Positions 35,622-46,360 of a stretch of DNA of 64,000 nucleotides are shown piece after piece. The DNA lies in contig NZ_LR134525.1 of the NCBI RefSeq assembly GCF_900638555.1, positions 558,001 to 622,000 on the forward strand, written 5' to 3'. The position numbers and the translations under genes were made by a program. Numbering within the stretch: position 1 is the first letter of the stretch; every line of letters starts with the position of its first letter. This DNA comes from Neisseria meningitidis. Its GTDB lineage: Bacteria > Pseudomonadota > Gammaproteobacteria > Burkholderiales > Neisseriaceae. Under the pieces are notes generated by a model. The model made no database searches, was not told the origin of the DNA, and saw only the letters and a program-made list of their open reading frames with translations.

Positions 35622-38600
35622 TTATGCAGATGGCGTTACCAATAACGGCTGCTGTACGGATTGTATATTGGCATCCACATTTCCTCCTGTCGCAGCAGTA
35701 TTAGAACCGAACACAGACATAGACTGTACCAAATTATTGCCAGCATTAATATACTTGGCAAAATCTGGATTACTGATAGCTGCATCATCAAAGACAAATG
35801 TATCTACACGATGGTTTTCACCATAGAAAAATCCGGAAATACGTACGTTGTCTTGTTCAGAAGCGCTAAGCACCAAATCACTTCCGGAACGGATAAAATG
35901 AACATCTGCTGCTTTAAATCCTTTAAAGTGCATAGTGTCAGAGTTTTTATCCACATGGTAATTATAGACCGTATCCTGACCGAAGCCTTTGCCGAAGACA
36001 TAAGTATCCGAACCGCTGCCGCCCTCCAAGTAATCATTACCGGCACCGCCGATCAGAGTGTCGTTACCGTCTTCGCCGTTCAAATGATCATTGCCTTCGC
36101 CACCATTCAGTGCATCGTTACCATTATAGCCGTACAGGGCGTCGTTGCCTTCTCCTCCATTGAGCGTATCATTGCCATTGCCACTGTAGATACTGTCGTT
36201 GCCTGCATCACCATTCAGCAGGTCATCCCCGTCGGCACCGTACAGATAGTCATCGCCCAATCCGCCATTTAAGGTATTTCCGGATTGGTAGGCATACAAT
36301 CTGTCCGAACCGTCGGTGGATTGCTGTACCAGTTCTTTGACAGTGGCAACATCCAGTACTTTGCCGTTATCGAAATGAATCTCATCGATACGGTAAGCAC
36401 CTGAGCCATCGTTCTGGAAATAGGACTGAACAGTCACTTGTCCACTGTCGTCTTTTGCCTTGATAAGAAGATGGTTGCCCTCTCGGGTAAAAGTCAGCAT
36501 ATCGGCTGTAATACCGTCGGTAAAGCGGATGATGTCTTTGCGTCCGGTAGCGTAGTCGTAATTATAGACCGTATCCTGACCGAAGCCTTTGCCGAAGACA
36601 TAAGTATCCGAACCGCTGCCGCCCTCCAAGTAATCATTACCGGCACCGCCGATTAGAGTGTCGTTACCGTCATTACCATATAAAGAAACATTTTTATTAT
36701 GACCAAAGCCTACATTTTGCAGGATATCATCTGCTTGCGTACCCGATGTTTTAGCTAATAATGCAACGGTCTCCTGACCCAACACTTTCTGGTAATCTTC
36801 AAATTTACCTGCTTTTTTTGCCTCCTCCACATAATCGGCCATTAGTCTTCGACCTTCATACCAAGAACGAAGTTCGCCATATGCAAGCATCTCGGCCAAA
36901 TCCACAAAAGCTTTTTGCGGATTAGTTTCTTTGACATGGTTAAATGCTTGAACAAGACCACTAAAATCCAAAGTGAACGTATCATTTTCCATTTTGAAAC
37001 TGATTTGATTCAAATATGGCTGCAAACGGGTTTGGAACAACAGGTTTTGGTAGATGTTTTTGGCGAGATGGTCGTATGTATCGTTGGTTACTTTGACGAT
37101 ATTAAGCGCGTCTTCTTCGCTCATGTAATAAAGCGTGCTGGAATCCTGCCCCGTGTAGGCATCAAGCACGGCAATGCGGTCGCGGGCGGCGTCAATAGCT
37201 GCTTTAGCTTTATCAGAAAGGGAAACTAAAGCGTTCTTTTTTAGTTGTGCTACTTGGGATGGTGTCAGTGCAATACCTTCATTAGCCGTTTGCGTCCAAT
37301 CGGTTGAAAGTCGCATTGGCGATTTTTTGCCCCAGTTCGAATCGGTTTCCGCCCATTTGTGAATCAAATTATCTAACAATGCCAACTGTGCTTCTTTAGT
37401 TTCGGCGGCAGAATAAGCTTTCAGCATATTGGCCAAATCACCGGACAATGCGGCAGCTTCGCGCAAATCGCGCAGACGACCAATGCCCGCAAGATTGGCG
37501 GCTTTTGCCTGTTCGGCAGTGAGTTCCACTTTGTCTTTGAAGCGGCTGTGCAGATTGTCGGCTGCTAAAAGTAAATCCCCCATTTTTGCGGTTGTACCGT
37601 TTGTTTTGGTATAGCTGCCTTGCTGAGCCAAAGTGTTACCGTTACCGAGATTTTTATTTACATCTTTATAGGTGAGATCCAAAGATTGGATACCCAATTC
37701 TTCAAGGGTACGCAATTCATTAGCTTGGGAAATGCCGTCCTGGTTGAGATCCTGCCATACACGCAGGGTTTAGAATGCGGCGTCTGCCGCGTTGATGATG
37801 TTGTCGCCGTTTGAATCCAATTCGGCCAAAGCCGCGTAGCCGTGTTTGGCAAAAGAACCGTCTGCCAGTTTGGTATTGTCGCCGAAGAGTTCCGCACCGT
37901 TGTCGATGATGCCGTTGCCGTTCAAATCGCGGACGAGTAAACCGTCATCGGCAGAAACCCAACCGGTGGCGGTGCGGATGCCTTGGTTGCGGTGGTCGAA
38001 CAATGCACCTGAAAAGCCTTTGGTGGCAACGGTTTCTATACCGTCACCGTCCAAATCCAGGGCAAGGGGGTCGTAGACATGATATTTGCCACGGCGATAA
38101 GAATCGAATATGTTACCCCAAGGTTTCAAGCATTCGTGTCCGTTATCAAACCAGCCGCGCGTAGGATCTGGCTTACCTAACCATTTAAATTGTCGCCTTC
38201 CATCTCTTTCGGTAAGAATCCAACAACGGTTTCTGTCCAATTCTTTCCACAGATTCCAGCCGTCGGGCAGCCAGTCGTATACCCAACGAGACCAGTCTTC
38301 AAATAGCTCATACCCAAAACCTTTCCAGTTGTCAAAATTATAAAATTCCTCTGTAGATATCGTACCAGTATCTCCTGTGGCAATAGCCGTTGCTGCAATT
38401 ATATCTCCAGCAATTGCTAATGGAATCCCCCAACTCTGCATATTTCCATTCTTCTCTATTAATGTACTTCCTAACCCTCCCAATGAATATAAATCCGCTA
38501 AAATATTTTGAAAACGGTTGATATTAACTTTACCATCTTTATGCTCCTGAATAGCTGAAGATATATTTCCAGAGAGACGGCTTGCAATCACAGAGGCATT

Positions 38601-38822
38601 TGTTCCGTTTACAATATGCGATGACGTACTACCTGGTGCAATATTACTAGCCAAATTACCAAATGCTAATAATGCACTATAACCAGCTTGTTTGTAATAT
38701 TCATTACGTTTCGAGATATCTTTCTCATTTTTTGCAGAAACTAAATTAGCAACCATATTTCCAAATTCTGCTAACGCGGATGAGCGTGCGCTCATAAAAT
38801 TACCAAAACTATTCCAACTCAT
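35622..38822 (-). pseudogene. FrpA/FrpC-like RTX protein, split by an in-frame stop
   Basis: One continuous minus-strand frame of 1066 codons is broken at codon 351 (TAA, 37770-37772) where the FrpC family has Gln (AADAAF-Q-TLRVWQD). Residues 1-250 are a module ([20 protein letters not shown]...) unlike the standard FrpC N-terminus. Asp251-Pro252 in [20 protein letters not shown] is the Ca-dependent self-cleavage site of the self-processing module, which the stop truncates. Beyond it come the FrpC-type middle region and two blocks of GGxGxDxxx calcium-binding nonapeptides, ending in a type I secretion tail. About 113 bp recurs at 35958 and 36558, 600 bp apart. Readthrough could restore it; otherwise it is inactive. 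Confidence 0.85.
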
Positions 38823-39537
38823 TGAAGTAAGTCCTATATAAAAGCAAATTAAATTTTAAATATAAAATAATTAATACGATACAAACACTGTTTTCAATAA
38901 GAAAAAATGTTTTATACTTATCTAACAAGTACAAACTTTTGTTTCCATCATTAATTTCAAATATTACATTATCTATAAAATCTCCTTGAGGTTGATTATA
39001 AAAATAAATTTTAACAGGTTTTTTTGCAAATTTTATAAAATTGGCACATGGAGCATATGAATGAATACCACAAACCAAGCTTAATCTTATGGATTTATTT
39101 TTAACATCAGATGCAACTACATCAATATAAGGTGTTTCTCTAATTACCCTACCATATCTATGATTATCTTTTAATTTAGCATATCCATTTGAGTCATAAA
39201 CATAATTATAACTATCATGTGGTTTTATCACCCCAGTAATCGAGGATATATTTTGTTCCTTTATTTGATGCTCAAATTTATAAAATTTTATATTTATCAT
39301 ACTAATATGAATTACCATCCATATAATAATAGAAATCGGCAATAAAAACAATAATTTGTTTTTTATGTTTTTTTCTAAAAATAATAAATTTACAGCAAGA
39401 AAGACGTTTGCAAAAAACAAAAACGCAAAAAAATCAAATAGAAAAACAAAATAACCAAACACTATATTAATTACTATCAAGGCTATATGTAAAACTATAA
39501 ATACTAGTAAATAATTTTTATTTTTCATATGTCTCAT
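38809..39537 (-). CDS. AT-rich membrane protein upstream of the RTX gene
   Basis: Up to 242 residues; an ATG three codons later ([10 protein letters not shown]) is equally likely. About three hydrophobic segments fill residues 8-100, followed by a roughly 100-residue polar domain and a last hydrophobic helix near 217-235. The DNA is far richer in A+T than the core. Its 3' end overlaps the RTX start by 14 nt, so translation may be coupled, comparable in position to frpD before frpC but without a lipobox or sequence resemblance to FrpD. No family recognised. Immunity or secretion-helper roles are guesses from position. Confidence 0.6.
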   Translation of the reverse strand: MRHMKNKNYLLVFIVLHIALIVINIVFGYFVFLFDFFAFLFFANVFLAVNLLFLEKNIKNKLLFLLPISIIIWMVIHISMINIKFYKFEHQIKEQNISSITGVIKPHDSYNYVYDSNGYAKLKDNHRYGRVIRETPYIDVVASDVKNKSIRLSLVCGIHSYAPCANFIKFAKKPVKIYFYNQPQGDFIDNVIFEINDGNKSLYLLDKYKTFFLIENSVCIVLIILYLKFNLLLYRTYFNELE

Positions 39538-39571
39538 TAAATAAAATATAGCTGGTATGATTTAGTGAATA

Positions 39572-39793
39572 TCAATTTAGTGGCATAGAGTGTATACTCA
39601 TCGTATTCACTCTCTCAGTCTTCAGGCTGCCTGAAAAGCCTTTGGCGGTGACTGTTTCTATGCCGTCGCCGTCCAAGTCTAGGGCGAGGGGATCGTAGAC
39701 GTGGTATTTTCCATCACACGCAGAAAATTTTTTGCATTGTTTAGTATCACCACTACCAATCATTGTTACTCTCCTTGAGTTTAAGTCAAACAA
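39572..39793 (-). pseudogene. Orphan self-processing-module fragment of an FrpC-like protein
   Basis: A 73-codon ORF (possible start [12 protein letters not shown] at 39763) reads into [20 protein letters not shown], the same cleavage-site segment as the RTX gene, and stays similar through KGFSG. Similarity ends exactly at AGGCTGCCTGAA (39623-39634), after which the frame is unrelated. It looks like the 5' remnant of a second RTX cassette with a different, very short N-terminal module. Confidence 0.7.
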
Positions 39794-39803
39794 AAAATGA
39801 AAT

Positions 39804-40238
39804 TCAAATACTCTCTCTTAACTTATTGAGATCAATCATCAATATAAATAAAAAATATAAACTACCAGAATAACCAAAGCCACGAAAAATTTTTTCCAAT
39901 ATTTCACTATTTAAACAAAAAGCACCGCATACCCACGTTGATGATTCCGAAATAAAACACATCCATATTTCCATTACTGCCAACCATGACACTACTATCC
40001 TAATCAAAAATACTTTTTTATCTGCCCAAGCACTTTTTATATTTAACAATACAATATGATTTTGTAATTTAAAATCTAAGCTTTGCATTTTTCTAACCAG
40101 TGCAAACAAACAACCAAGCGCAATAAAAAAAGATTGGTAGGACTGGTAAAAAGGTAGAAATAGAATATTTAAGACCAATGAATAGATCCACATATACCTA
40201 TTTGTTAAATTATTAATAAATTCTTTTTTGTTATCCAT
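39804..40238 (-). CDS. AT-rich small membrane protein
   Basis: 144 residues beginning [20 protein letters not shown], with three to four predicted membrane helices ([56 protein letters not shown]). It precedes the orphan module fragment by 10 bp on the same strand, repeating the membrane-protein-before-RTX order seen at 38809-39537. Not recognised. Base composition is foreign to the core genome. Confidence 0.6.
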   Translation of the reverse strand: MDNKKEFINNLTNRYMWIYSLVLNILFLPFYQSYQSFFIALGCLFALVRKMQSLDFKLQNHIVLLNIKSAWADKKVFLIRIVVSWLAVMEIWMCFISESSTWVCGAFCLNSEILEKIFRGFGYSGSLYFLFILMIDLNKLRESI

Positions 40239-40536
40239 AAAATTTCCATAAAATATTGCGCTGATATTGCACTGAGTTTATTAGCAAACAACGTAAAGAA
40301 AATATTTATTATGATAAGTGTTTTTTAAGTTTCATTTTCAAATGATGGCGCGTAATAAAAAGTTTCACAAATCCGTTTTTCAGACTATCTAAGTATCTAT
40401 TTTACAATCTATTTCAATAATCGTTATGTCTTAACAACTCTTCTTGGCATTATAGATGCTCACTCATATCATTTAATGATACTCTTGATTAATCTTTATG
40501 CGATTTAGCGAAATTAAAATTTCTCTTTTTTGTTTG
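40239..40536. other. AT-rich intergenic DNA before IS1016
   Basis: About 300 bp with no ORF or clear repeat. Likely promoter region of the leftward membrane-protein/RTX cassette. Confidence 0.4.
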
Positions 40537-41248
40537 AGGCTGTACTAGATTAGCAGATATGTTACCCCCGAAATATGAAGATAACACACTGCAAATTAAA
40601 GAAAAAAGTACAGAAAGAGCTGCTCCGTTTTTTTGTACTCGAAGTTACCGCCCGTTCTGCTGCCGATATTTTGGGTATCCATCCCAATTCGGCAGTCCTG
40701 TTCTACCGCAAAATCCGTATGGTCATCAGCCATTATCTGGCCTTGGCTGCCAATGAGGTTTTCGAGGGCTCTGTCGAGTTGGACGAAAGCTATTTCGGCG
40801 GACGGCGTAAAGGCAAACGTGGTCGCGGTGCGGCAGGAAAAGTGGTTGTCTTCGGCATTCTGAAACGTAACGGACGGGTCTATACCGTTGTCGTAGATAA
40901 TGCCAAGTCCGATACTTTAATGCCTGTTATCAAACAGAAAATCATGCCGGACAGCATTGTTTATACCGACAGCCTGAGCAGTTACGACAAGTTGGACGTA
41001 AGCGGTTTTATCCATTACCGCATCAACCATTCCAAGGAATTTGCTGACCGTCAGAACCACATAAACGGCATTGAGAACTTTTGGAATCAGGCAAAACGCG
41101 TCTTGCGCAAATAGAACGGAATTGATCGCAAATCTTTCCCGCTGTTCTTGAAAGAATGCGAATTTCGATTTAACTTCGGCACACCGTCCCGACAGCTAAA
41201 AATTTTGCGGGATTGGTGTGGAATTTAGGGCTAATCTAGTACAGCCCC
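40537..41248 (+). mobile_element. IS1016-type insertion sequence (IS1595 family)
   Basis: Terminal inverted repeats GGCTGTACTAGATTAGC (40538-40554) and GCTAATCTAGTACAGCC (41230-41246), total about 710 bp, the usual IS1016 length. It contains one transposase gene with a late stop. No target duplication is obvious. Confidence 0.88.
40575..41227 (+). pseudogene. IS1016 transposase with premature stop
   Basis: MKITHCKLKKKVQKELLRFF through the DDE/N core (ELDESYFGGRRKGKRGRG; YTDSLSSYDKL; HINGIENFWNQAKR) to RK, then TAG at 41112-41114. The frame stays open afterwards as NGIDRKSFPLFLKECEFRF ... ILRDWCGI to TAG at 41225-41227. Full-length relatives have Tyr at the stop position, so a TAC/TAT to TAG change removed the last 37 residues. 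The catalytic core is retained, so activity is uncertain rather than excluded. Confidence 0.8.
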
Positions 41249-42009
41249 CTTATTTTTTAAGGTTTTGTACTTTATCTTAAGCATCCCAACTCAGCTTGAA
41301 ACTATAAAACCGCGTGTCTGCCTGCCGAAAGTTCGCACCCTACACACGCAGGCTGCGCTTGTTTTTTTGGGATGTAGGGTAGGCATTATGCCCACACAGT
41401 TTCAGGCTGCCTTGAAATATGAAACGCGTGGGCAGCAAGTGCCCACCCTACGCTTGCTCCATAAGACATAATCAACTGTGCAATAAATTGTATAAGAGGA
41501 TTATATTTGTACATAATTTTTATCTCTATGTTTCTGATTGGTTTATGATATTCGAAGCCTCCTTAGAATTTAAGTAGATAGTTTTCCTTGTCACTTCGCG
41601 CGTTGCTTGTCATTGATAATAAGTCACTTTACTCCTTTCTTGAAAAATCGTCAAGAACAGTTATCAATCTTTAAAATCTATTTAAAACAAAAATATACAG
41701 ATATTTCAGGCTGCCTGAAACACAAAAAATAACATTATCCGACCGCAACAGAGTTCGGAGCAGCCTGCACCTTAACCCTGTTCCTTAACGGTATGCAGGA
41801 GGCACGAGAGGTGCGAGGCATCCTCATCTAACTCGATTCCTAAGCCGTTTTACCTTCCTGAAACGAGAACTTTTCCATACTTTCTCTTTACAATTCCCAT
41901 ATATATCCTTACAATGCGTTCTGCTGTTTTATTTATATATTTCTTTCTACTTAATATATTCCTTTTCCAGCCAGCCGTTATCCACATCCAATCTAACTAT
42001 ATTTTATTT
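41249..42009. other. 760-bp intergenic region with non-meningococcal repeats
   Basis: Contains a repeat-like pair of GTAGGGTRGGCA-type segments around 41380-41455 (GTGGGCAGCAAGTGCCCACC hairpin at about 41428-41450), the foreign-dialect uptake-like word AGGCTGCCTGAA at 41708-41719, and AT-rich DNA before the transporter gene. No gene is supportable. Confidence 0.5.
41708..41719 (+). other. Uptake-like sequence of foreign dialect
   Basis: AGGCTGCCTGAA, within the palindromic context TTCAGGCTGCCTGAA. The meningococcal form is ATGCCGTCTGAA. The same word occurs at 39623-39634. Confidence 0.6.
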
Positions 42010-44141
42010 ATGTCTATCGTATCCGCACCGCTCCCCGCCCTTTCCGCCCTCATCATCCTCGCCCATTACCACGGCATTGCCGCCAATCCTGCCGATATAC
42101 AGCATGAATTTTGTACTTCCGCACAGAGCGATTTAAATGAAACGCAATGGCTGTTAGCCGCCAAATCTTTGGGATTGAAGGCAAAGGTAGTCCGCCAGCC
42201 TATTAAACGTTTGGCTATGGCGACTTTACCCGCATTGGTATGGTGTGATGACGGCAACCATTTTATTTTGGCTAAAACAGACGGTGGGGGTGAGCATGCC
42301 CAATATCTAATACAGGATTTAACTACGAATAAGTCTGCGGTATTGTCTTTTGCCGAATTTTCTAACAGATATTCGGGCAAACTGATATTGGTTGCTTCCC
42401 GCGCTTCGGTATTGGGCAGTTTGGCAAAGTTTGACTTTACCTGGTTTATTCCGGCGGTAATCAAATACCGCCGGTTGTTTTTTGAAGTATTGGTGGTGTC
42501 GGTGGTGTTGCAGCTGTTTGCGCTGATTACGCCTCTGTTTTTCCAAGTGGTGATGGACAAGGTGCTGGTACATCGGGGATTCTCTACTTTGGATGTGGTG
42601 TCGGTGGCTTTGTTGGTGGTGTCGCTGTTTGAGATTGTGTTGGGCGGTTTGCGGACGTATCTGTTTGCACATACGACTTCACGTATTGATGTGGAATTGG
42701 GCGCGCGTTTGTTCCGGCATCTGCTTTCCCTGCCTTTATCCTATTTCGAGCACAGACGAGTGGGTGATACGGTGGCTCGGGTGCGGGAATTGGAGCAGAT
42801 TCGCAATTTCTTGACCGGTCAGGCGCTGACTTCGGTGTTGGATTTGGCGTTTTCGTTTATCTTTCTGGCGGTGATGTGGTATTACAGCTCCACTCTGACT
42901 TGGGTGGTATTGGCTTCGTTGCCTGCCTATGCGTTTTGGTCGGCATTTATCAGTCCGATACTGCGGACGCGTCTGAACGATAAGTTCGCGCGCAATGCAG
43001 ACAACCAGTCGTTTTTAGTAGAAAGCATCACTGCGGTGGGTACGGTAAAGGCGATGGCGGTGGAGCCGCAGATGACGCAGCGTTGGGACAATCAGTTGGC
43101 GGCTTATGTGGCTTCGGGATTTCGGGTAACGAAGTTGGCGGTGGTCGGCCAGCAGGGGTGCAGCTGATTCAGAAGCTGGTGACGGTGGCGACGTTGTGGA
43201 TTGGCGCACGGCTGGTAATTGAGAGCAAGCTGACGGTGGGGCAGCTGATTGCGTTTAATATGCTCTCGGGACAGGTGGCGGCGCCTGTTATCCGTTTGGC
43301 GCAGTTGTGGCAGGATTTCCAGCAGGTGGGGATTTCGGTGGCGCGTTTGGGGGATATTCTGAATGCGCCGACCGAGAATGCGTCTTCGCATTTGGCTTTG
43401 CCCGATATCCGGGGGGAGATTACGTTCGAACATGTCGATTTCCGCTATAAGGCGGACGGCAGGCTGATTTTGCAGGATTTGAACCTGCGGATTCGGGCGG
43501 GGGAAGTGCTGGGGATTGTGGGACGTTCGGGGTCGGGCAAATCCACACTCACCAAATTGGTGCAGCGTCTGTATGTACCGGCGCAGGGACGGGTGTTGGT
43601 GGACGGCAACGATTTGGCTTTGGCCGCTCCTGCTTGGCTGCGGCGGCAGGTCGGCGTGGTCTTGCAGGAGAATGTGCTGCTCAACCGCAGCATACGCGAC
43701 AATATCGCGCTGACGGATACGGGTATGCCGCTGGAACGCATTATCGAAGCAGCCAAACTGGCGGGCGCACACGAGTTTATTATGGAGCTGCCGGAAGGCT
43801 ACGGCACCGTGGTGGGCGAACAAGGGGCCGGCTTGTCGGGCGGACAGCGGCAGCGTATTGCGATTGCCCGCGCGTTAATCACCAATCCGCGCATTCTGAT
43901 TTTTGATGAAGCCACCAGCGCGCTGGATTATGAAAGTGAACGAGCGATTATGCAGAACATGCAGGCCATTTGCGCCAACCGGACGGTGCTGATTATCGCC
44001 CACCGTCTGTCCACTGTTAAAACGGCACACCGGATCATTGCCATGGATAAAGGCAGGATTGTGGAAGCGGGAACACAGCAGGAATTGCTGGCGAAGCCGA
44101 ACGGATATTACCGCTATCTGTATGATTTACAGAACGGGTAG
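42010..44141 (+). pseudogene. Type I secretion ABC transporter (HlyB/RtxB type), frameshifted
   Basis: Read across a 1-nt deletion it is a 710-residue HlyB-type exporter. It has the C39-like domain at the N-terminus with the catalytic Cys absent ([20 protein letters not shown]), six membrane helices, Walker [11 protein letters not shown], signature [15 protein letters not shown] and Walker [13 protein letters not shown]. The frame breaks at the G-run 43155-43158: four G where five are needed to continue GQQG into VQLIQKLV. Such a transporter is known to export FrpC-type RTX proteins with dispersed HlyD and TolC partners, and the split RTX gene lies 3 kb away. If real, the deletion abolishes export. 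Confidence 0.88.
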
Positions 44142-44233
44142 AAGGCGGGGGATGGGCGTGTAGGCTGCTTTTTTCGTAACGTTCTGCGTTTTCAGACCGT
44201 CGTTTACTGGGTTTACTGACTGAAATGAAACCA

Positions 44234-44290
44234 AAGTGCAGGCTGCCGGAAAGACTTTTTCTGTCTTTTTAGGCAGCCTGCACTTCTTTT
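44234..44290 (+). terminator. Terminator with foreign-dialect uptake-like arms
   Basis: AAGTGCAGGCTGCC (44234-44247) pairs with GGCAGCCTGCACTT (44272-44285), with an inner AAAGAC/GTCTTT stem. The arms contain AGGCAGCCTGCA, related to Kingella/Simonsiella-type uptake words. Confidence 0.75.
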
Positions 44291-44301
44291 TCACTCATCT
44301 A

Positions 44302-45538
44302 GAGACCTTTGCAAAATTCCCCAAAATCCCCTAAATTCCCACCAAGACATTTAGGGGATTTTCCATGAGCACCTTCTTCCGGCAAACCGCCCAAGCCATG
44401 ATTGCCAAACACATCGACCGGTTCCCACTATTGAAGTTGGACCAGGTGATTGATTGGCAGCCGATCGAGCAGTACCTGAATCGTCAAAGAACCCGTTACC
44501 TCCGAGACCACCGCGGCCGTCCCGCCTACCCGCTGTTGTCCATGTTCAAAGCCGTCCTGCTCGGACAATGGCACAGCCTCTCCGATCCCGAACTCGAACA
44601 CAGCCTCATCACCCGCATCGATTTCAACCTGTTTTGCCGTTTTGACGAACTGAGCATCCCCGATTACAGCACCTTATGCCGCTACCGCAACCGGCGGCGC
44701 AAGACGACACCCTGTCCGAATTGCTCAAACTGATTAACTGCCAACTGACCGAAAAAGGCCTAAAAGTAGAGAAAGCATCCGCCGCCGTCGTTGACGCCAC
44801 CATTATTCAGACCGCCGGCAGCAAACAGCGCCAGGCCATAGAAGTTGACGAAGAAGGACAAGTCAGCAGCCAAACCACACCGAGCAAAGACAAAGATGCC
44901 CGTTGGATAAAGAAAAACGGCCTCTACAAACTCGGTTACAAACAACATACCCGTACCGATGCAGAAGGCTATATCGAGAAACTGCACATTACTCCCGCCA
45001 ATGCCCATGAGTGCAAACACCTGTCGCCGTTGTTGGAAGGGTTACCCGAAGGTACGACCGTCTATGCCGACAAAGGCTACGACAGTGCGGAAAACCGGCA
45101 ACATCTGGAAGAACATCAGTTGTTGGACGGCATTATGCGCAAAGCCTGCCGCAACCGCCCGCTGTCGGAAGTGCAAACCAAACGCAACCGATATTTGTCG
45201 AAGACCCGTTATGTGGTTGAACAGAGCTTCGGTACGCTGCACCGTAAATTCCGCTACGCTCGGGCAGCCTATTTCGGACTGATTAAAGTGAGTGCGCAAA
45301 GCCACCTGAAAGCGATGTGTTTGAACCTGTTGAAAGCGGCCAACAGGCTAAGTGCGCCCGCTGCCGCCTAAAAGGCGGCCCGGATGCCTGATTATCGGGT
45401 ATCCGGAGAGGATTAAGGGGGATTTGGGTAGAATTAGGCGGTATTTGGGGCGAAAACAGCCGAAAACAGCTGAAAACAGCTGAAAACCTGTGTTTGGGTT
45501 TCGGCTGTCGGGAGGGAAGGGAATTTTGCAAAGGTCTC
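44302..45538 (+). mobile_element. IS1106-type insertion sequence (IS5 family), complete ends
   Basis: Terminal repeats GAGACCTTTGCAAAATTCCC (left) and the inverse (right, ending 45538) enclose 1237 bp with one disrupted transposase gene. At its right edge the sequence passes directly into the middle of a Correia element, so the IS inserted into, or deleted part of, that element. Confidence 0.9.
44365..45371 (+). pseudogene. IS1106-type transposase, 1-nt frameshift
   Basis: Start MSTFFRQTAQAMIAKHIDRF and continues to LSIPDYSTLCRYRN. There GGCTGGCG of the other copy is GGCGGCG (near 44691-44697), losing one base, and the first frame ends at SN. The second frame carries the DDE core (VVDATIIQTAGSKQRQA; YADKGYDSAENRQ) to RLSAPAAA. 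Compared with 16370-17518 it retains the N-terminus and lacks Correia insertions. Confidence 0.88.
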
Positions 45539-45643
45539 AAATAGTACGGAATCGATTCACTTGGTGCTTCAGCACCTTAGAGAATCGTTCTCTTTGAGCT
45601 AAGGCGAGGCAACGCTGTACTGGTTTAAATTTAATTCACTATA
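45539..45643. repeat. Correia element truncated by IS1106
   Basis: Only the part from AATAGTACGGAATCG through GAGAACGATTCTC to the right end ATTCACTATA remains. The left about 50 bp has been replaced by the IS. Confidence 0.88.
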
Positions 45644-45683
45644 CTGCTGAAGTCGTGAATTAAATGCTAAATATCTAGCAAAA

Positions 45684-45709
45684 AAGTGCGGTCAAAATTT
45701 ACCGCACTT
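45684..45709. terminator. Haemophilus-type uptake signal pair / sodC terminator
   Basis: AAGTGCGGT at 45684-45692 and its inverse ACCGCACTT at 45701-45709 are the Haemophilus influenzae uptake core, arranged as a hairpin 20 bp past the sodC stop. Confidence 0.9.
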
Positions 45710-45728
45710 TTCGTTTCGAACAATCGAA

Positions 45729-46289
45729 TTATTTAATCACGCCACATGCCATACGTGGGCCGCCACCGCCAAGTGGAGCTGGATGATCGGAGTGATTATC
45801 ACCACCCGTGTGGATCATAATAGAGTGACCGCGAACATCATCTAAATGTTTAAGACGTGGTGCTAAAACAGGATTTGTTGCTGTGCCATCATGCAATACA
45901 GTTAATGCAGGTAAATCACCTAAGTGTGCATCATCTTGCCATGGGTAACCATGTTGTTTTGCACCTTTAGGATCCCAGTGACCGCCTGCGCCTAAACCAG
46001 CTGTCAATTTACCTTCTTTTTCTTTTGGCTCACAGCTTGGGTTTTCATGGATGTGGAAACCATGTAAGCCTTCGCTTAATCCTTGTAAATCAGGGGTAAA
46101 CACAAGACCATAGTTAGATTCAGTAATAGTCACTGTACCCACATCTTTGTTACCGTTTACTGGATCAAGTTGTTGCACTTTCACTTCAATAGAAGCACCT
46201 TTAGGTATCGTATTATGCTCGTGTGCTTGCGCAACACTAACTGAACATACTGCACTAACCGCTAGTGCTAATAAGGTTTTCATATTCAT
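45729..46289 (-). CDS. sodC: Periplasmic Cu,Zn superoxide dismutase
   Basis: 186 residues with a 22-residue signal peptide ending AQA. The Cu/Zn ligands are visible in [33 protein letters not shown] and [15 protein letters not shown], with the disulfide Cys pair (NPSC; MACGVIK). It protects the cell surface against host superoxide. Codon usage (many A/T-ending codons) and the Haemophilus uptake signals next to its 3' end agree with the established view that meningococcal sodC came from Haemophilus by transformation. Confidence 0.96.
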   Translation of the reverse strand: MNMKTLLALAVSAVCSVSVAQAHEHNTIPKGASIEVKVQQLDPVNGNKDVGTVTITESNYGLVFTPDLQGLSEGLHGFHIHENPSCEPKEKEGKLTAGLGAGGHWDPKGAKQHGYPWQDDAHLGDLPALTVLHDGTATNPVLAPRLKHLDDVRGHSIMIHTGGDNHSDHPAPLGGGGPRMACGVIK

Positions 46290-46360
46290 TGCAATCTCCT
46301 TTATTGCAGTAAAAACTCGCGACTATTTTAGTCAATTTTGTTTTAAAAGCCGATAAATTT

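Noticed and set aside
41265..41471. 68-codon ORF in the RTX island spacer
   Set aside because: It spans non-coding repeat sequence with hairpins and has no ribosome site or domain.
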